Assembly (NCBI RefSeq): GCF_002027705.1 | Contig: NZ_MBTG01000017.1 | Location: forward strand, 62,001 to 126,000 | Source: Paenibacillus ferrarius | Lineage (GTDB): Bacteria; Bacillota; Bacilli; Paenibacillales; NBRC-103111 | DNA: 64,000 bases | Direction: 5' to 3' | The notes under the pieces: generated by a model | What the model saw: only the letters and a program-made list of their open reading frames with translations | The model's database searches: none | What the model was told of the DNA's origin: nothing | Position numbers and translations under genes: made by a program | Shown here: one piece after another, positions 27,401 through 34,554 of the stretch | Layout: each line of letters starts with the position of its first letter | Numbering within the stretch: the stretch's first letter is position 1

Positions 27401-28894
27401 CAAGTCGTCAATAAACTCCGCCAAGCCAACATCCAGATACAAACGAAGGATGTACTTGCGTATCCGGTGATCCGTGAATTGGCGATTGTCGCTACAAACA
27501 GTTCACACGCGCTGTACCCGCAGACGCCTGCAAGCGGTACGCTGACTCCGACGCCGATTATGTCTTGGTTCTTCTCGCAAGAATTCTTAAACCCACATCA
27601 CTGGAACCAATCGGTCCTGTTGGAGCTAAAGCGCCATCTGACGCCAGAAAAACTCCGACAGTCGATCAAACAACTGATCCAACATCACGATTCGCTGCGT
27701 TTGTTCTATGACGAAGAGATACAAGCGCTAACATATCTGGAACGGGAAATACCGGAGGAGTTGCTTCTGGAAACCCACGATCTGTCCGCTCTCAGGTCTC
27801 TGGAGCTTTACGACAAACTCCGTGAAGTTGCACAGGCATGTAAAGCTTCGATCCGCTTGACGGAAGGGCCACTCCTGCGTGCCGCCTTGCTCGACCTTGG
27901 CTCTCAAGGGCAACGCCTGCTCCTTACGGCGCATCATCTTGTTGTGGATGCCGTCTCTTGGCAGATTTTGCTGGAAGACCTCGCCACTTTGCTAGATGGA
28001 CACAACCGCCTGCCAATGAAAACACACTCGTTGCAGCAATGGGCTGAAGCGTTGATGACATACAGCGAAACGGCCGCGCCCGAAGAAGAAGAGATGTGGA
28101 TCGCCAAGGAGGGAGCGGAAGCAGACGAATTCGTTTGCTCCCCAGAAATGGACGGAGGGAATTCGTTGGCTGATTGCGAGACGATCACCCGCACCTTTAC
28201 TCCAGAGGAGACGGAGGCTTTGCAGGTTCGGGCTCACGAAGGATTCCAAACACAGGCACAGGATTTGCTGGTCGCCGCGCTTGTGCGAGCGATTCACACA
28301 CACAGTAATCGAGACCTTGTTCGACTCGAACTGGAAGGGCATGGCCGTGACCCAGTCGTCGAGGGGCTTGATGTGGCTCGAACGGTAGGCTGGTTCACGA
28401 CCATGTTCCCTGTCGCCATTCCTGTGCACCCAAGTGATTGGGAACAACAGATCCGAACCGTCAAAACCGAGCTGCGTAACGTTCCGCTGAAGGGAGCGGG
28501 ATACGGCGCACTCATCTACATGGCGAAACGACTGCCGGTTCGTTTGCAACGAGGAGTGCGCTTCAATTATCTGGGCGAGATCGACAACCAACTGCGTGGT
28601 CTGCCGTTCACATTCGCAAGCGAAGAGCATGGATCGGACATATGCCCGACCAATCATACGACTGCGTTACTGGACCTGCTTGCGTTTGTTCAGGACAAGT
28701 GTCTAACCATTACCGTTACGTACAGCCGTCAACGCTTCCATCAAGCGACTATCGAATCGTTCATGGATCGCTTCGCCGATCAGTTGCGCAAGGTCATCCG
28801 CTTCTGTTGTGGACAAGAGGGAGCGACGTTTGATGCGAGCGACTTTGATACGATTTCATTAAGTGACGATGAGCTGGATAATTTGTTTGATTAA
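24419..28894 (+). CDS. NRPS module C-A(Asn)-PCP-E, predicted to load D-Asn
   Basis: The C domain at residues ~5-440 keeps HHLIADGWS. The A domain (~455-970) has YTSGSTGLPKG and NEYGPTE; its pocket reads DLTKIGEVGK, an Asn-type code. The PCP carries Ser990 in LGGDS. An epimerization domain (~1055-1490) has HHLVVDAVSW, EGHGR, RTVGWFT and FNYLG. The protein should therefore present D-Asn. A complete C-A-PCP-E module with D-Asn is the layout used to make N-acyl-D-Asn prodrug leaders in colibactin, zwittermicin and xenocoumacin (established knowledge); whether this module starts the chain here is inference, since gene order alone would put it last. ATG 24419 is chosen; the GGAGGGAGAG site at 24399-24408 is 10-12 nt upstream. 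No thioesterase domain is attached. Confidence 0.94.
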   Translation: MVCATQTYYPLTHAQKRIWYIENLYPNTSLNNIGGLIRIYGNVNLDLLEEAIQRFIENHEGMRLHLRLEGDEAQQYVQPYARKSLQRFDFSDASDPHIAADAWVQEEFQKPFLLYEHPLLDFALVTVRAGEHAYYLKFHHLIADGWSIRLLSEQIANVYSRLSAGETVGVEEKPSYLDYVAKEQQYLQSNRFEKDRLFWREIFTDLPEASLQKKSSFAMGRRKRFHLSREMAERVRNWTEEHKFSLNTFFVSLLFLHLHKSTQQDDLIIGTPVVNRSGVKEKNIFGMFTSTMPIRIQVDPEESLWVLMKRVGDELIRSYFHQRYPYDLLVQDLELSKQGSDGLFQLSVNYYNTLMDHEFSEGELMHDEYYSGNQYYSMQVVIKEWLGELELQFDYKTDEYADEDIEVLYDRLCHLIAVVTENGDARIGSIFLLTDSEYSREIHERNATEADYPKRPVHQLIEEHAARMPNKKAVSFDVHSLTYAELNAKANRLAHHLRRQGVTRNSLVGVHLGHSIEMLVALLGILKAGGTYVPIDPSYPANRIQHILDDSGVHVVLTDRSFASGVSYTGKLLELSTPLAEETTNPELVNELSDTAYVIYTSGSTGLPKGAMIEHRGLVNYVWWAQATYLPDEDDVIALYSSLSFDLTVTSIFPPLVAGREVVIYAENGGEFILDRILQERRVTVVKATPSHLALLRGRDSLEGSVRRWIIGGEDLKTEVAREIVKNSGGNVTVFNEYGPTETVVGCMIHRYDPTLDTGASVPIGLPISNTQIYLLDSDGQPVPTGTAGEMYISGDGVARGYLNRPELTAERFLPNPFFPERRFYKTGDLAIRTKSGQITYLGRLDHQVKISGYRIELGEIEHRLLQHRSVSDAVVLDYTDANGTKHLVAFLVTGEEVVSAFELRQHLTEALPGYMVPTYFVLLEHLPLTVNGKIDRSALPDPIETAINDELSALLDETVEAVVVQAIRDVLGIESVTATDNFYQLGGDSVKAIQVVNKLRQANIQIQTKDVLAYPVIRELAIVATNSSHALYPQTPASGTLTPTPIMSWFFSQEFLNPHHWNQSVLLELKRHLTPEKLRQSIKQLIQHHDSLRLFYDEEIQALTYLEREIPEELLLETHDLSALRSLELYDKLREVAQACKASIRLTEGPLLRAALLDLGSQGQRLLLTAHHLVVDAVSWQILLEDLATLLDGHNRLPMKTHSLQQWAEALMTYSETAAPEEEEMWIAKEGAEADEFVCSPEMDGGNSLADCETITRTFTPEETEALQVRAHEGFQTQAQDLLVAALVRAIHTHSNRDLVRLELEGHGRDPVVEGLDVARTVGWFTTMFPVAIPVHPSDWEQQIRTVKTELRNVPLKGAGYGALIYMAKRLPVRLQRGVRFNYLGEIDNQLRGLPFTFASEEHGSDICPTNHTTALLDLLAFVQDKCLTITVTYSRQRFHQATIESFMDRFADQLRKVIRFCCGQEGATFDASDFDTISLSDDELDNLFD

Positions 28895-28934
28895 GAGAGA
28901 GTTTTTTATTTTTGACTTTTTTCCAAAAATCCCC

Positions 28935-28993
28935 TTACCTTAAAAAGGTAGAAATTGTATAATTGAGATTGATATAGTCGTTTAGACGTAAAC
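28935..28993 (+). promoter_or_regulatory. Promoter-like region with two palindromes ahead of the ACP gene
   Basis: TTACCT (28935-28940) and TATAAT (28958-28963) are 17 bp apart. A perfect inverted repeat TACCTT-AAA-AAGGTA (28936-28950) overlaps the spacer. A second, GTTTA-GACG-TAAAC (28980-28993), lies just downstream. The 132-bp gap is A/T-rich, unlike the genes around it. It probably starts a second transcript for the ACP to phosphopantetheinyl transferase block, with a regulator binding one palindrome. Confidence 0.5.
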
Positions 28994-29026
28994 ATTGTAA
29001 CTTTTTATATATAGGAGGTATTCATC

Positions 29027-29281
29027 ATGACAAACGCAATCGCTATCGCAGATCAACTCAAAGAAATTTTGAAACGCGAACTGGAGTTAGGTGGGCAAAT
29101 CGATCAACTTCAGCTCGAAGATTCCCTGACCAGCATTGGTCTCAGCTCAGTGAGCTTCATCAAGTTGATCGTCGCGATCGAAAATCATTTCGATTTCGAA
29201 TTCGAAGATGAGGACTTGAACTATAAAGTCTTCCAAAAGCTGCAAGATATTGTGAATTACGTAGAAAAACGCATTGAATAA
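29027..29281 (+). CDS. Free-standing acyl/peptidyl carrier protein
   Basis: An 84-residue acidic four-helix carrier protein. The phosphopantetheine serine is in IGLSSVSFIKL, with typical flanking hydrophobic positions. The start ATG follows TAGGAGG at 29012-29018. Such discrete carriers in PKS/NRPS clusters usually hold an amino- or hydroxy-type extender unit or a tailoring intermediate in trans. The immediate neighbour is a methyltransferase, which may act on the tethered group. It would be activated by the phosphopantetheinyl transferase encoded five genes on. Identity as a carrier protein is secure; its cargo is unknown. Confidence 0.9.
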   Translation: MTNAIAIADQLKEILKRELELGGQIDQLQLEDSLTSIGLSSVSFIKLIVAIENHFDFEFEDEDLNYKVFQKLQDIVNYVEKRIE

Positions 29282-29308
29282 ACGCGACTAGGAAACGAGG
29301 GACGAATA

Positions 29309-30274
29309 TTGCTGAAAACGAATCACTTCCACCTGTTGGCTTGTCCAAAATGCCAAATAAAGCTTACGACTGAAGGAGAAAACTTGACCTGTGAGCCATG
29401 CGGTCTCAAATACATCGTACGTACCGAAGTACCGATCATGTTGATGGAGGAGTCCATCGACATGAATGGCGTGACCATTCTCGACGAAGTTCGTCATGAC
29501 GATAAGGAAGACATCAAAAAGCACTTCACAACGGTTGCTGAGTCGCTTGAAGTCAGCAACATGACCCGCTTTGTTACATTCCTGAACTGGGGTTACAAAG
29601 TGACAGACAATGAGCAATTCGCTCAATTTGAAGTAGACGATTCCATGCTGAACAAAAACCCGCTGAAGCTCCTGTTCGAGATCGTGGGACAAGTCGATCT
29701 TAAGGACAAGAAAGTTCTTGACGTTGGTTGTGGACGCGGTGGCAACTTGGCTGGTATTAACAAGCACTACAAAGCGCATACCTGCGTGGGCCTCGACCTC
29801 ACCGAAGCATCTGTACAGTTCGACCATGTTCGTCATAAAGGCGACAACATGTTCTTCCTCGTCGGCGATGCGGAGAACCTTCCGTTCGAAGGCGAAACAT
29901 TCGATGCGGTGTTCAACTGCGAATCTTCGCACGGTTATCCGAACATTCATAAGTTTTATGATGGTGTGTACCGCGTGTTGAAGACAGGAGGTCACTTCCT
30001 GTACGGTGACATGTTGCCAACTGATAAATGGACAGAGTACGAGCAATACCTGATCTCGCTGGGCTTTGAGATCTTGCGCAACCAAGACATTACAGAGAAC
30101 ATCCTCTCGTCCTGCGATGAAGTTGCCGAAAATCACTACTCGGCGTACGGGAAAATGGACCAAGGTTTCATGGAAGGCATGAAAGATTCGCTTTCCTTGC
30201 CGGGGTCTGGAATTTACAATGATATGAAGACTGGCGTGCAGCAGTTTTGCGTCATCAATGCAATTAAAAAGTAA
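29309..30274 (+). CDS. SAM-dependent methyltransferase with N-terminal zinc ribbon
   Basis: The first ~45 residues hold two Cys pairs (CPKC, CEPC) in a Trm112-like zinc ribbon. A class I Rossmann methyltransferase follows: motif I VLDVGCGRGGNL, acidic residue of motif II in GLDLTEAS, motif IV region FDAVFNCESSHGY, and a post-motif VLKTGGHFLYGD. The start is TTG at 29309, preceded by a CGAGG site. It lies 27 bp after the ACP gene, so the two are co-expressed. Likely target: an O- or N-methyl group on the product or on an ACP-bound unit. The acceptor cannot be read from sequence. Confidence 0.88.
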   Translation: MLKTNHFHLLACPKCQIKLTTEGENLTCEPCGLKYIVRTEVPIMLMEESIDMNGVTILDEVRHDDKEDIKKHFTTVAESLEVSNMTRFVTFLNWGYKVTDNEQFAQFEVDDSMLNKNPLKLLFEIVGQVDLKDKKVLDVGCGRGGNLAGINKHYKAHTCVGLDLTEASVQFDHVRHKGDNMFFLVGDAENLPFEGETFDAVFNCESSHGYPNIHKFYDGVYRVLKTGGHFLYGDMLPTDKWTEYEQYLISLGFEILRNQDITENILSSCDEVAENHYSAYGKMDQGFMEGMKDSLSLPGSGIYNDMKTGVQQFCVINAIKK

Positions 30275-30285
30275 GACGGTAGATT

Positions 30286-30311
30286 GGTGTGCGGAACTTT
30301 TCCGTAACACC
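30286..30311 (+). promoter_or_regulatory. Strong hairpin ahead of the ABC-F gene
   Basis: GGTGT (30286-30290) pairs with ACACC (30307-30311), and CGGAA (30292-30296) pairs with TTCCG (30300-30304) around a 3-nt loop. No clean U-run follows directly, so a simple terminator is not certain. Leader hairpins that respond to stalled ribosomes control many resistance-type ABC-F genes, so this could be an attenuator. It could also be a processing site. Confidence 0.4.
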
Positions 30312-30342
30312 CAGTGCCACTTTTAAGGAAAGGATGGTACCA

Positions 30343-32106
30343 TTGACAATCCTTAGAATTCGTAACCTTAATAAAAGTTTCGGAGAGCGCACGATCCTAT
30401 CGGATGTATCCTTGGAGATCGGAGCACGAGAGCGCATCGGATTAGTTGGGGCTAACGGGGCAGGTAAGACTACACTTGCCAACATCCTGTTCGGTAATCT
30501 TCAGTCAGACGAAGGCAGCATCATGCAGATGAAACAGGATCTCAAGATTGGCTACCTGCTACAATCTTGCTCCTATACGGCAAATAGTTTTCAGTCGATG
30601 TTGCTCGATGGCTATAAGGCTGAAAAGGTAGATGAGTTCCTTGAAGTGACAAGCTTTATCGGTCTCAACAAAATAAAGGAGTGGCAGGAGGATCGTTTTG
30701 ACGGTTTGAGTGGCGGAGAGCGTACCAAACTGGCTCTGGCTAAAATATGGATTAGTCAGCCAGATATCCTGATTCTAGACGAGCCGACCAACCATCTTGA
30801 TTTTCAAGGGGTCGAGTGGCTGACGAAAGAGATGGGAAAGTTCTCGGGCACGATCTTGGTGATCTCGCACGACCGTTACTTCCTCGACAAAACGGTTAAT
30901 CGGATTATCGAACTCGATGACGGTAAACTCAAGTCGTATGCGGGCAACTATATGTTCTATCGCGAGGAGAAGGAACGTCAGTACCAATCTCAATTGCACC
31001 TCTATCAGACACAAAAGAAACAAAGTGAAAAAGTCCAAGAGGAAATAGCCCAACTTAAAACCTGGACGGCGGCTGGACACAGACTGGCGGGTAAACAAGG
31101 CACTCTTTCCGAGAATCGCCAAATCGGTTTGCGTGAACATGAGCGTGCCAAGGTCAAGAAACTTGACAAACAGGTGAAGAACAAGATCAAACGTCTAGAA
31201 CGCATGGAAACGGAGGGCGTAGAAAAGCCAAAGCAAGAACAAAAAGTTTCATTCGACTTTGGTAGTGCTTCCAAGCGAGGCAAGCGTCTCGCTGAAGCGA
31301 AGGGGCTCGGGAAAAACTACGGGGACCGCTGGCTGTTCCGGAACACGGAGTTTGCCATCCAGCGCGGAAATCGCATCGGATTGATCGGTCCGAATGGTTG
31401 TGGAAAAACCACCCTGATCCGGATGTTGCTCGACCAAGAACGCTGGACAGAAGGGGACTTGTGGATCAGCCCGACGGTTGAGGTTGTCTATCTCTCGCAG
31501 GATGTAAGTGACTTGCCGGAAGAATCGACGGGTCTGAATCTGATCTCACATTTCCGAGGCGAGATTCAAACCAAGGCGCGCATCCTCATGCACAACATGG
31601 GATTTGACGAGGCAAAGCTCTCTCGCAAGATCGAGAAGTGGAGTTTAGGGGAACGCACCCGTTTTAAGATTGGCCGCATGATCTTAATGGAACACAACTT
31701 CTTGATCCTCGACGAGCCGACCAACCACCTTGACCTGCAAAGCCGCGAGCAATTGGAGGATACTCTCGCCGATTACAACGGCACGATGTTGATCGTTTCC
31801 CATGATCGCTATATGTTGGAGAAGTTGTGTGACCAACTGTTGGTGTTTGAAAACGGAAAGTTCAAAAAGGTACTGGGTACCTTTAGCGAATACATGAATC
31901 GCCAATTGAGTGAAGGAAATGGATCGGATGAGAAGGTGCTCTCGAAAAAAAGTCGGGCAGAGGGGGAACAACTGCTTGTCATCGAAACTCGCTTGACCTT
32001 CGTGCTCGGCGAACTCAACAAGCACACGGTTGGCTCCCCTGCCTATAACGAACTCGACAATGAATTCAAAGATTTGATCCGCCAAAAACGGGAGCTCCTA
32101 AAATGA
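30343..32106 (+). CDS. ABC-F ATPase, likely ribosome-protection self-resistance
   Basis: Two ATPase domains in one chain without membrane segments. The first has GANGAGKTT, LSGGERTK and LILDEPTNHLD. The second has GPNGCGKTT, a SLGERTRFK signature and LILDEPTNHLD. They are joined by a long, charged interdomain linker, followed by a C-terminal coiled-coil-like tail. This is the ABC-F architecture; members in antibiotic clusters displace drugs from the ribosome, which hints that the product targets the ribosome (inference). I prefer TTG 30343, with AAGGAAAGG at 30325-30333, over ATG 30334, which abuts the site, and over the longer open frame starting at 30289, which would read through the hairpin. 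Its stop overlaps the next start (ATGA). Confidence 0.9.
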   Translation: MTILRIRNLNKSFGERTILSDVSLEIGARERIGLVGANGAGKTTLANILFGNLQSDEGSIMQMKQDLKIGYLLQSCSYTANSFQSMLLDGYKAEKVDEFLEVTSFIGLNKIKEWQEDRFDGLSGGERTKLALAKIWISQPDILILDEPTNHLDFQGVEWLTKEMGKFSGTILVISHDRYFLDKTVNRIIELDDGKLKSYAGNYMFYREEKERQYQSQLHLYQTQKKQSEKVQEEIAQLKTWTAAGHRLAGKQGTLSENRQIGLREHERAKVKKLDKQVKNKIKRLERMETEGVEKPKQEQKVSFDFGSASKRGKRLAEAKGLGKNYGDRWLFRNTEFAIQRGNRIGLIGPNGCGKTTLIRMLLDQERWTEGDLWISPTVEVVYLSQDVSDLPEESTGLNLISHFRGEIQTKARILMHNMGFDEAKLSRKIEKWSLGERTRFKIGRMILMEHNFLILDEPTNHLDLQSREQLEDTLADYNGTMLIVSHDRYMLEKLCDQLLVFENGKFKKVLGTFSEYMNRQLSEGNGSDEKVLSKKSRAEGEQLLVIETRLTFVLGELNKHTVGSPAYNELDNEFKDLIRQKRELLK

Positions 32107-33122
32107 ACATGTTATCTCGCGCATGCGTGAATGCCCTTGAGGACTCTGATACGCCAGGGGCTGCCATGGCCGTCCTGGAAACAGAAACGGATGTCGAACG
32201 GCACACCTTCGGCTTACTTCGTCAAAAAGGCGATGCATCGGTGCGTTCCACAACCCTTTTTCAAGCGGCTTCCTTGTCCAAGCCAGTGACAGCGTGGGGG
32301 GTGATGAAGCTCGTGGAAACGGGTCGTCTTTATCTCGAAGATACCGTGTACGAGGATCTCACGGTTCGGCATCTGCTCTCACACACGGGGGGGCTGGCAA
32401 CTGTCCACGATCTCGGCATTCGTCCCCATGAAGGAGGCGGTGACCTATTGACCGATGTTCGATCCGCACATCCTGTGGGCGAATTCTGGTACACCAATGC
32501 TGGATACAGTCTCCTGCAAATACTGATCGAGAAAGTTTCGGGAAGAAGCTTTGCTGACTACATGTATGAAGAGATCCTCGAACCGCTCGGGATGAAACAC
32601 AGCTCGTTCAACTTGGGTGCCGATCAATTGGTGGACGACGCTGTACGAGGGCACGACTATCTGGGGCAACAAGTGCCGGTCCTCTGGCATGCGCAACAGG
32701 CAGCGGCAGGATTGTACACGACGCTTGACGACCTGATCCGTTTCGCTCAGGCGAACCTGAACGGTGGCGGCGGTGTTTTGCAGCCAGATATGGTCGCTCT
32801 GATGCACAACCGTGTAGAACGTCCAATTCCCTACGGACTTGGATACCACATCCTGACGTTGCCGAAAAGCTCACGTCTCGTTTGGCATAGTGGGCACAAT
32901 CGAGGGTTTCGGACATGGATCGGTTTCCTGCCGAAGCTTCAAAAAGCACTGGTGGTGTTGACGAACAGCGATCACGGACAATCGGTGATCGCAGAAGTAG
33001 TCTGGAATTGGCTCGTACAGATGATCGGCGATGTGCCCGACGGTGCCAAGCAAACACTAGACCTGCTGCCTAAGACTCGTTACCAACGATATCAGCAAGA
33101 CATGTCCGGCCTGCAACGGTAA
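32103..33122 (+). CDS. Serine hydrolase of the class C beta-lactamase/S12 fold
   Basis: A 339-residue protein with the penicillin-binding fold signatures: SLSK (SxxK nucleophile), YTN (YxN) and HSG near the end (KTG equivalent), plus HLLSHTGGL and HSSFNLG typical of the family. There is no signal peptide or membrane segment, so it is probably cytoplasmic. That differs from the membrane-anchored prodrug peptidases of the ClbP type, which share the fold. Possible roles are cleavage of an ester or amide in the product, release of the chain, or self-protection. It is coupled to the ABC-F gene by an ATGA overlap, which supports a protective or tailoring role. Function beyond hydrolase is open. Confidence 0.88.
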   Translation: MNMLSRACVNALEDSDTPGAAMAVLETETDVERHTFGLLRQKGDASVRSTTLFQAASLSKPVTAWGVMKLVETGRLYLEDTVYEDLTVRHLLSHTGGLATVHDLGIRPHEGGGDLLTDVRSAHPVGEFWYTNAGYSLLQILIEKVSGRSFADYMYEEILEPLGMKHSSFNLGADQLVDDAVRGHDYLGQQVPVLWHAQQAAAGLYTTLDDLIRFAQANLNGGGGVLQPDMVALMHNRVERPIPYGLGYHILTLPKSSRLVWHSGHNRGFRTWIGFLPKLQKALVVLTNSDHGQSVIAEVVWNWLVQMIGDVPDGAKQTLDLLPKTRYQRYQQDMSGLQR

Positions 33123-33159
33123 CGCCGTTCAATGTGGATCGTCAGGTTTTGATAGGGAG

Positions 33160-33882
33160 ATGGTTACAGTCCGACCGAAGATGCTTATCTACTGGGTGAA
33201 AATCCCAAATGGTCTGTTGTCGACAGAGATTCAGGATCGCTTGGACCTGTTGGATGCAGAGGAGCGTGCCACCTATTCTCGTTACAAAGTCGACTTTAAA
33301 AAGATTGAATTTTTGGTCGGGAGATGTCTCGCCAAAATGGCTTTGGGGCAGTTCTTACATGTGCAACCTGGTAATATCTCTTTCAGCAAAAACGAATACG
33401 GGAAATTATTTCTGAAAAATTCGCCAAAACCGTTATACTTCAACCTCTCACATACCGATGAGATGGTCGTATGTGCTTTGTCCGCCAATGACGAGATGGG
33501 GATCGACGTAGAGAAGACTCTTGACGACCGCTTCGAAGTTATGAAGCACGTTTATGTGCCGGACGAAATCGAATGGGTGAATGCTCAACGAGACAAGAAT
33601 GCAAAGTTGCACGCTTTCTACAAGCTTTGGACTCGTAAGGAAGCTGTTATGAAGGCAGTCGGGAAAGGCTTCTCCCTGCCGCCGCTCTCGTTCACAATCC
33701 CTTTCGACGAAGAACGGGCGCATGACGACGAATTTTACTTCTATACGTTTGTGCCCATGACGGGTTATATGATCACAGTCGTAACCAGGCTGCTTTCAGA
33801 ACAATCTCAAACGTATGTAGTGCGTGAAGTACAACTTGCAGAACTCTTGGCTGGACGTGTAGAATTCATCAGTCTTTTTTGA
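33160..33882 (+). CDS. Sfp-type 4'-phosphopantetheinyl transferase
   Basis: Transfers the phosphopantetheine arm from CoA to the carrier domains of the cluster. The two magnesium/CoA motifs are present: GIDVEKT near residue 112 and FYKLWTRKEAVMKAVGKG near 155-172; FNLSHTDEMV precedes them. The length of ~240 residues is normal for the family. The GGGAG site directly abuts the ATG at 33160, so translation may start at ATG 33181 (MLIYWVKIPN), which fits the family N-terminus better. It is the last gene of the cluster operon, with a terminator 20 bp downstream. Confidence 0.93.
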   Translation: MVTVRPKMLIYWVKIPNGLLSTEIQDRLDLLDAEERATYSRYKVDFKKIEFLVGRCLAKMALGQFLHVQPGNISFSKNEYGKLFLKNSPKPLYFNLSHTDEMVVCALSANDEMGIDVEKTLDDRFEVMKHVYVPDEIEWVNAQRDKNAKLHAFYKLWTRKEAVMKAVGKGFSLPPLSFTIPFDEERAHDDEFYFYTFVPMTGYMITVVTRLLSEQSQTYVVREVQLAELLAGRVEFISLF

Positions 33883-33902
33883 TAACGATTGCACAAAAGA
33901 AG

Positions 33903-33945
33903 AAACCTCGTAGCGGATGATCCTTTGAAGCTACAAGGTTTTTTT
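33903..33945 (+). terminator. Rho-independent terminator closing the biosynthetic operon
   Basis: AAACCTCGTAGC (33903-33914) pairs with GCTACAAGGTTT (33930-33941) with one C-A mismatch and a 15-nt loop, and runs into seven T. Confidence 0.88.
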
Positions 33946-33959
33946 CCAGTGCTATCTAT

Positions 33960-34495
33960 ATAGAACGACACCGATGAGATCGGAAATCAACTGACGGAAG
34001 CTAAACAAGAAAGAGCTGAAGTCCTGCTGATGGTGTGGGGATGGGAAGAGCCGGTAAGGATATGGATTTGCAGGTGATATCCGATCGTGCCTACGAATAA
34101 TACTTCTTGCAACGCCGGAGAAGGCAAATCATTTGGAAGGAAGATGAACAATATAAACGTTGGAGCATTCCTATCCCTTCTTCAGCAGGTTATCGATGCT
34201 TATCCGAAAGGCAAAATCGTTATGATTCTGGATAACGCACGAATTCATCATGCCACGCTACTTGATAACTTACTCGCCGAACATAAAAAACGGCTTGACC
34301 CGTCTTCCTCTCTCCTTACTATTCAGAGCTTAATATTGTGGAAGGGCTCTGGAAGTGGTTGAAGTCCGATGTAATCAATTAATCAACAATGTGTTCTATC
34401 ATACGACTGCTGAAATCCGTAAAAATGTGACTTTTATGGATAACATTTTGAACGATCCTATAATGATTATCGATCGACTTTGTATCAAAATGTAG
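33960..34495 (+). pseudogene. IS630-family transposase remnant (frameshifted)
   Basis: A readable piece at about 34135-34300 encodes KIVMILDNARIHHA, the second catalytic aspartate block of IS630/Tc1-like transposases. It continues in another frame as YSELNIVEGLWKWLKSDVIN, which carries the catalytic Glu, then in a further frame to the stop at 34493-34495. At least two frameshifts separate the parts and the N-terminal half is missing or unrecognisable, so the enzyme is dead. It sits directly after the cluster terminator and marks the start of a stretch of mobile-element debris. Confidence 0.8.
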
Positions 34496-34554
34496 CGTCT
34501 TTAGTTCAACTTATATAGTTGGATAATCAAATAATTTAATTAGGAGGTCTCTTT

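Noticed and set aside
29288..30310. 340-codon minus-strand frame opposite the methyltransferase gene
   Set aside because: The plus strand carries a clear zinc ribbon and SAM-binding motifs; the antisense product has none.
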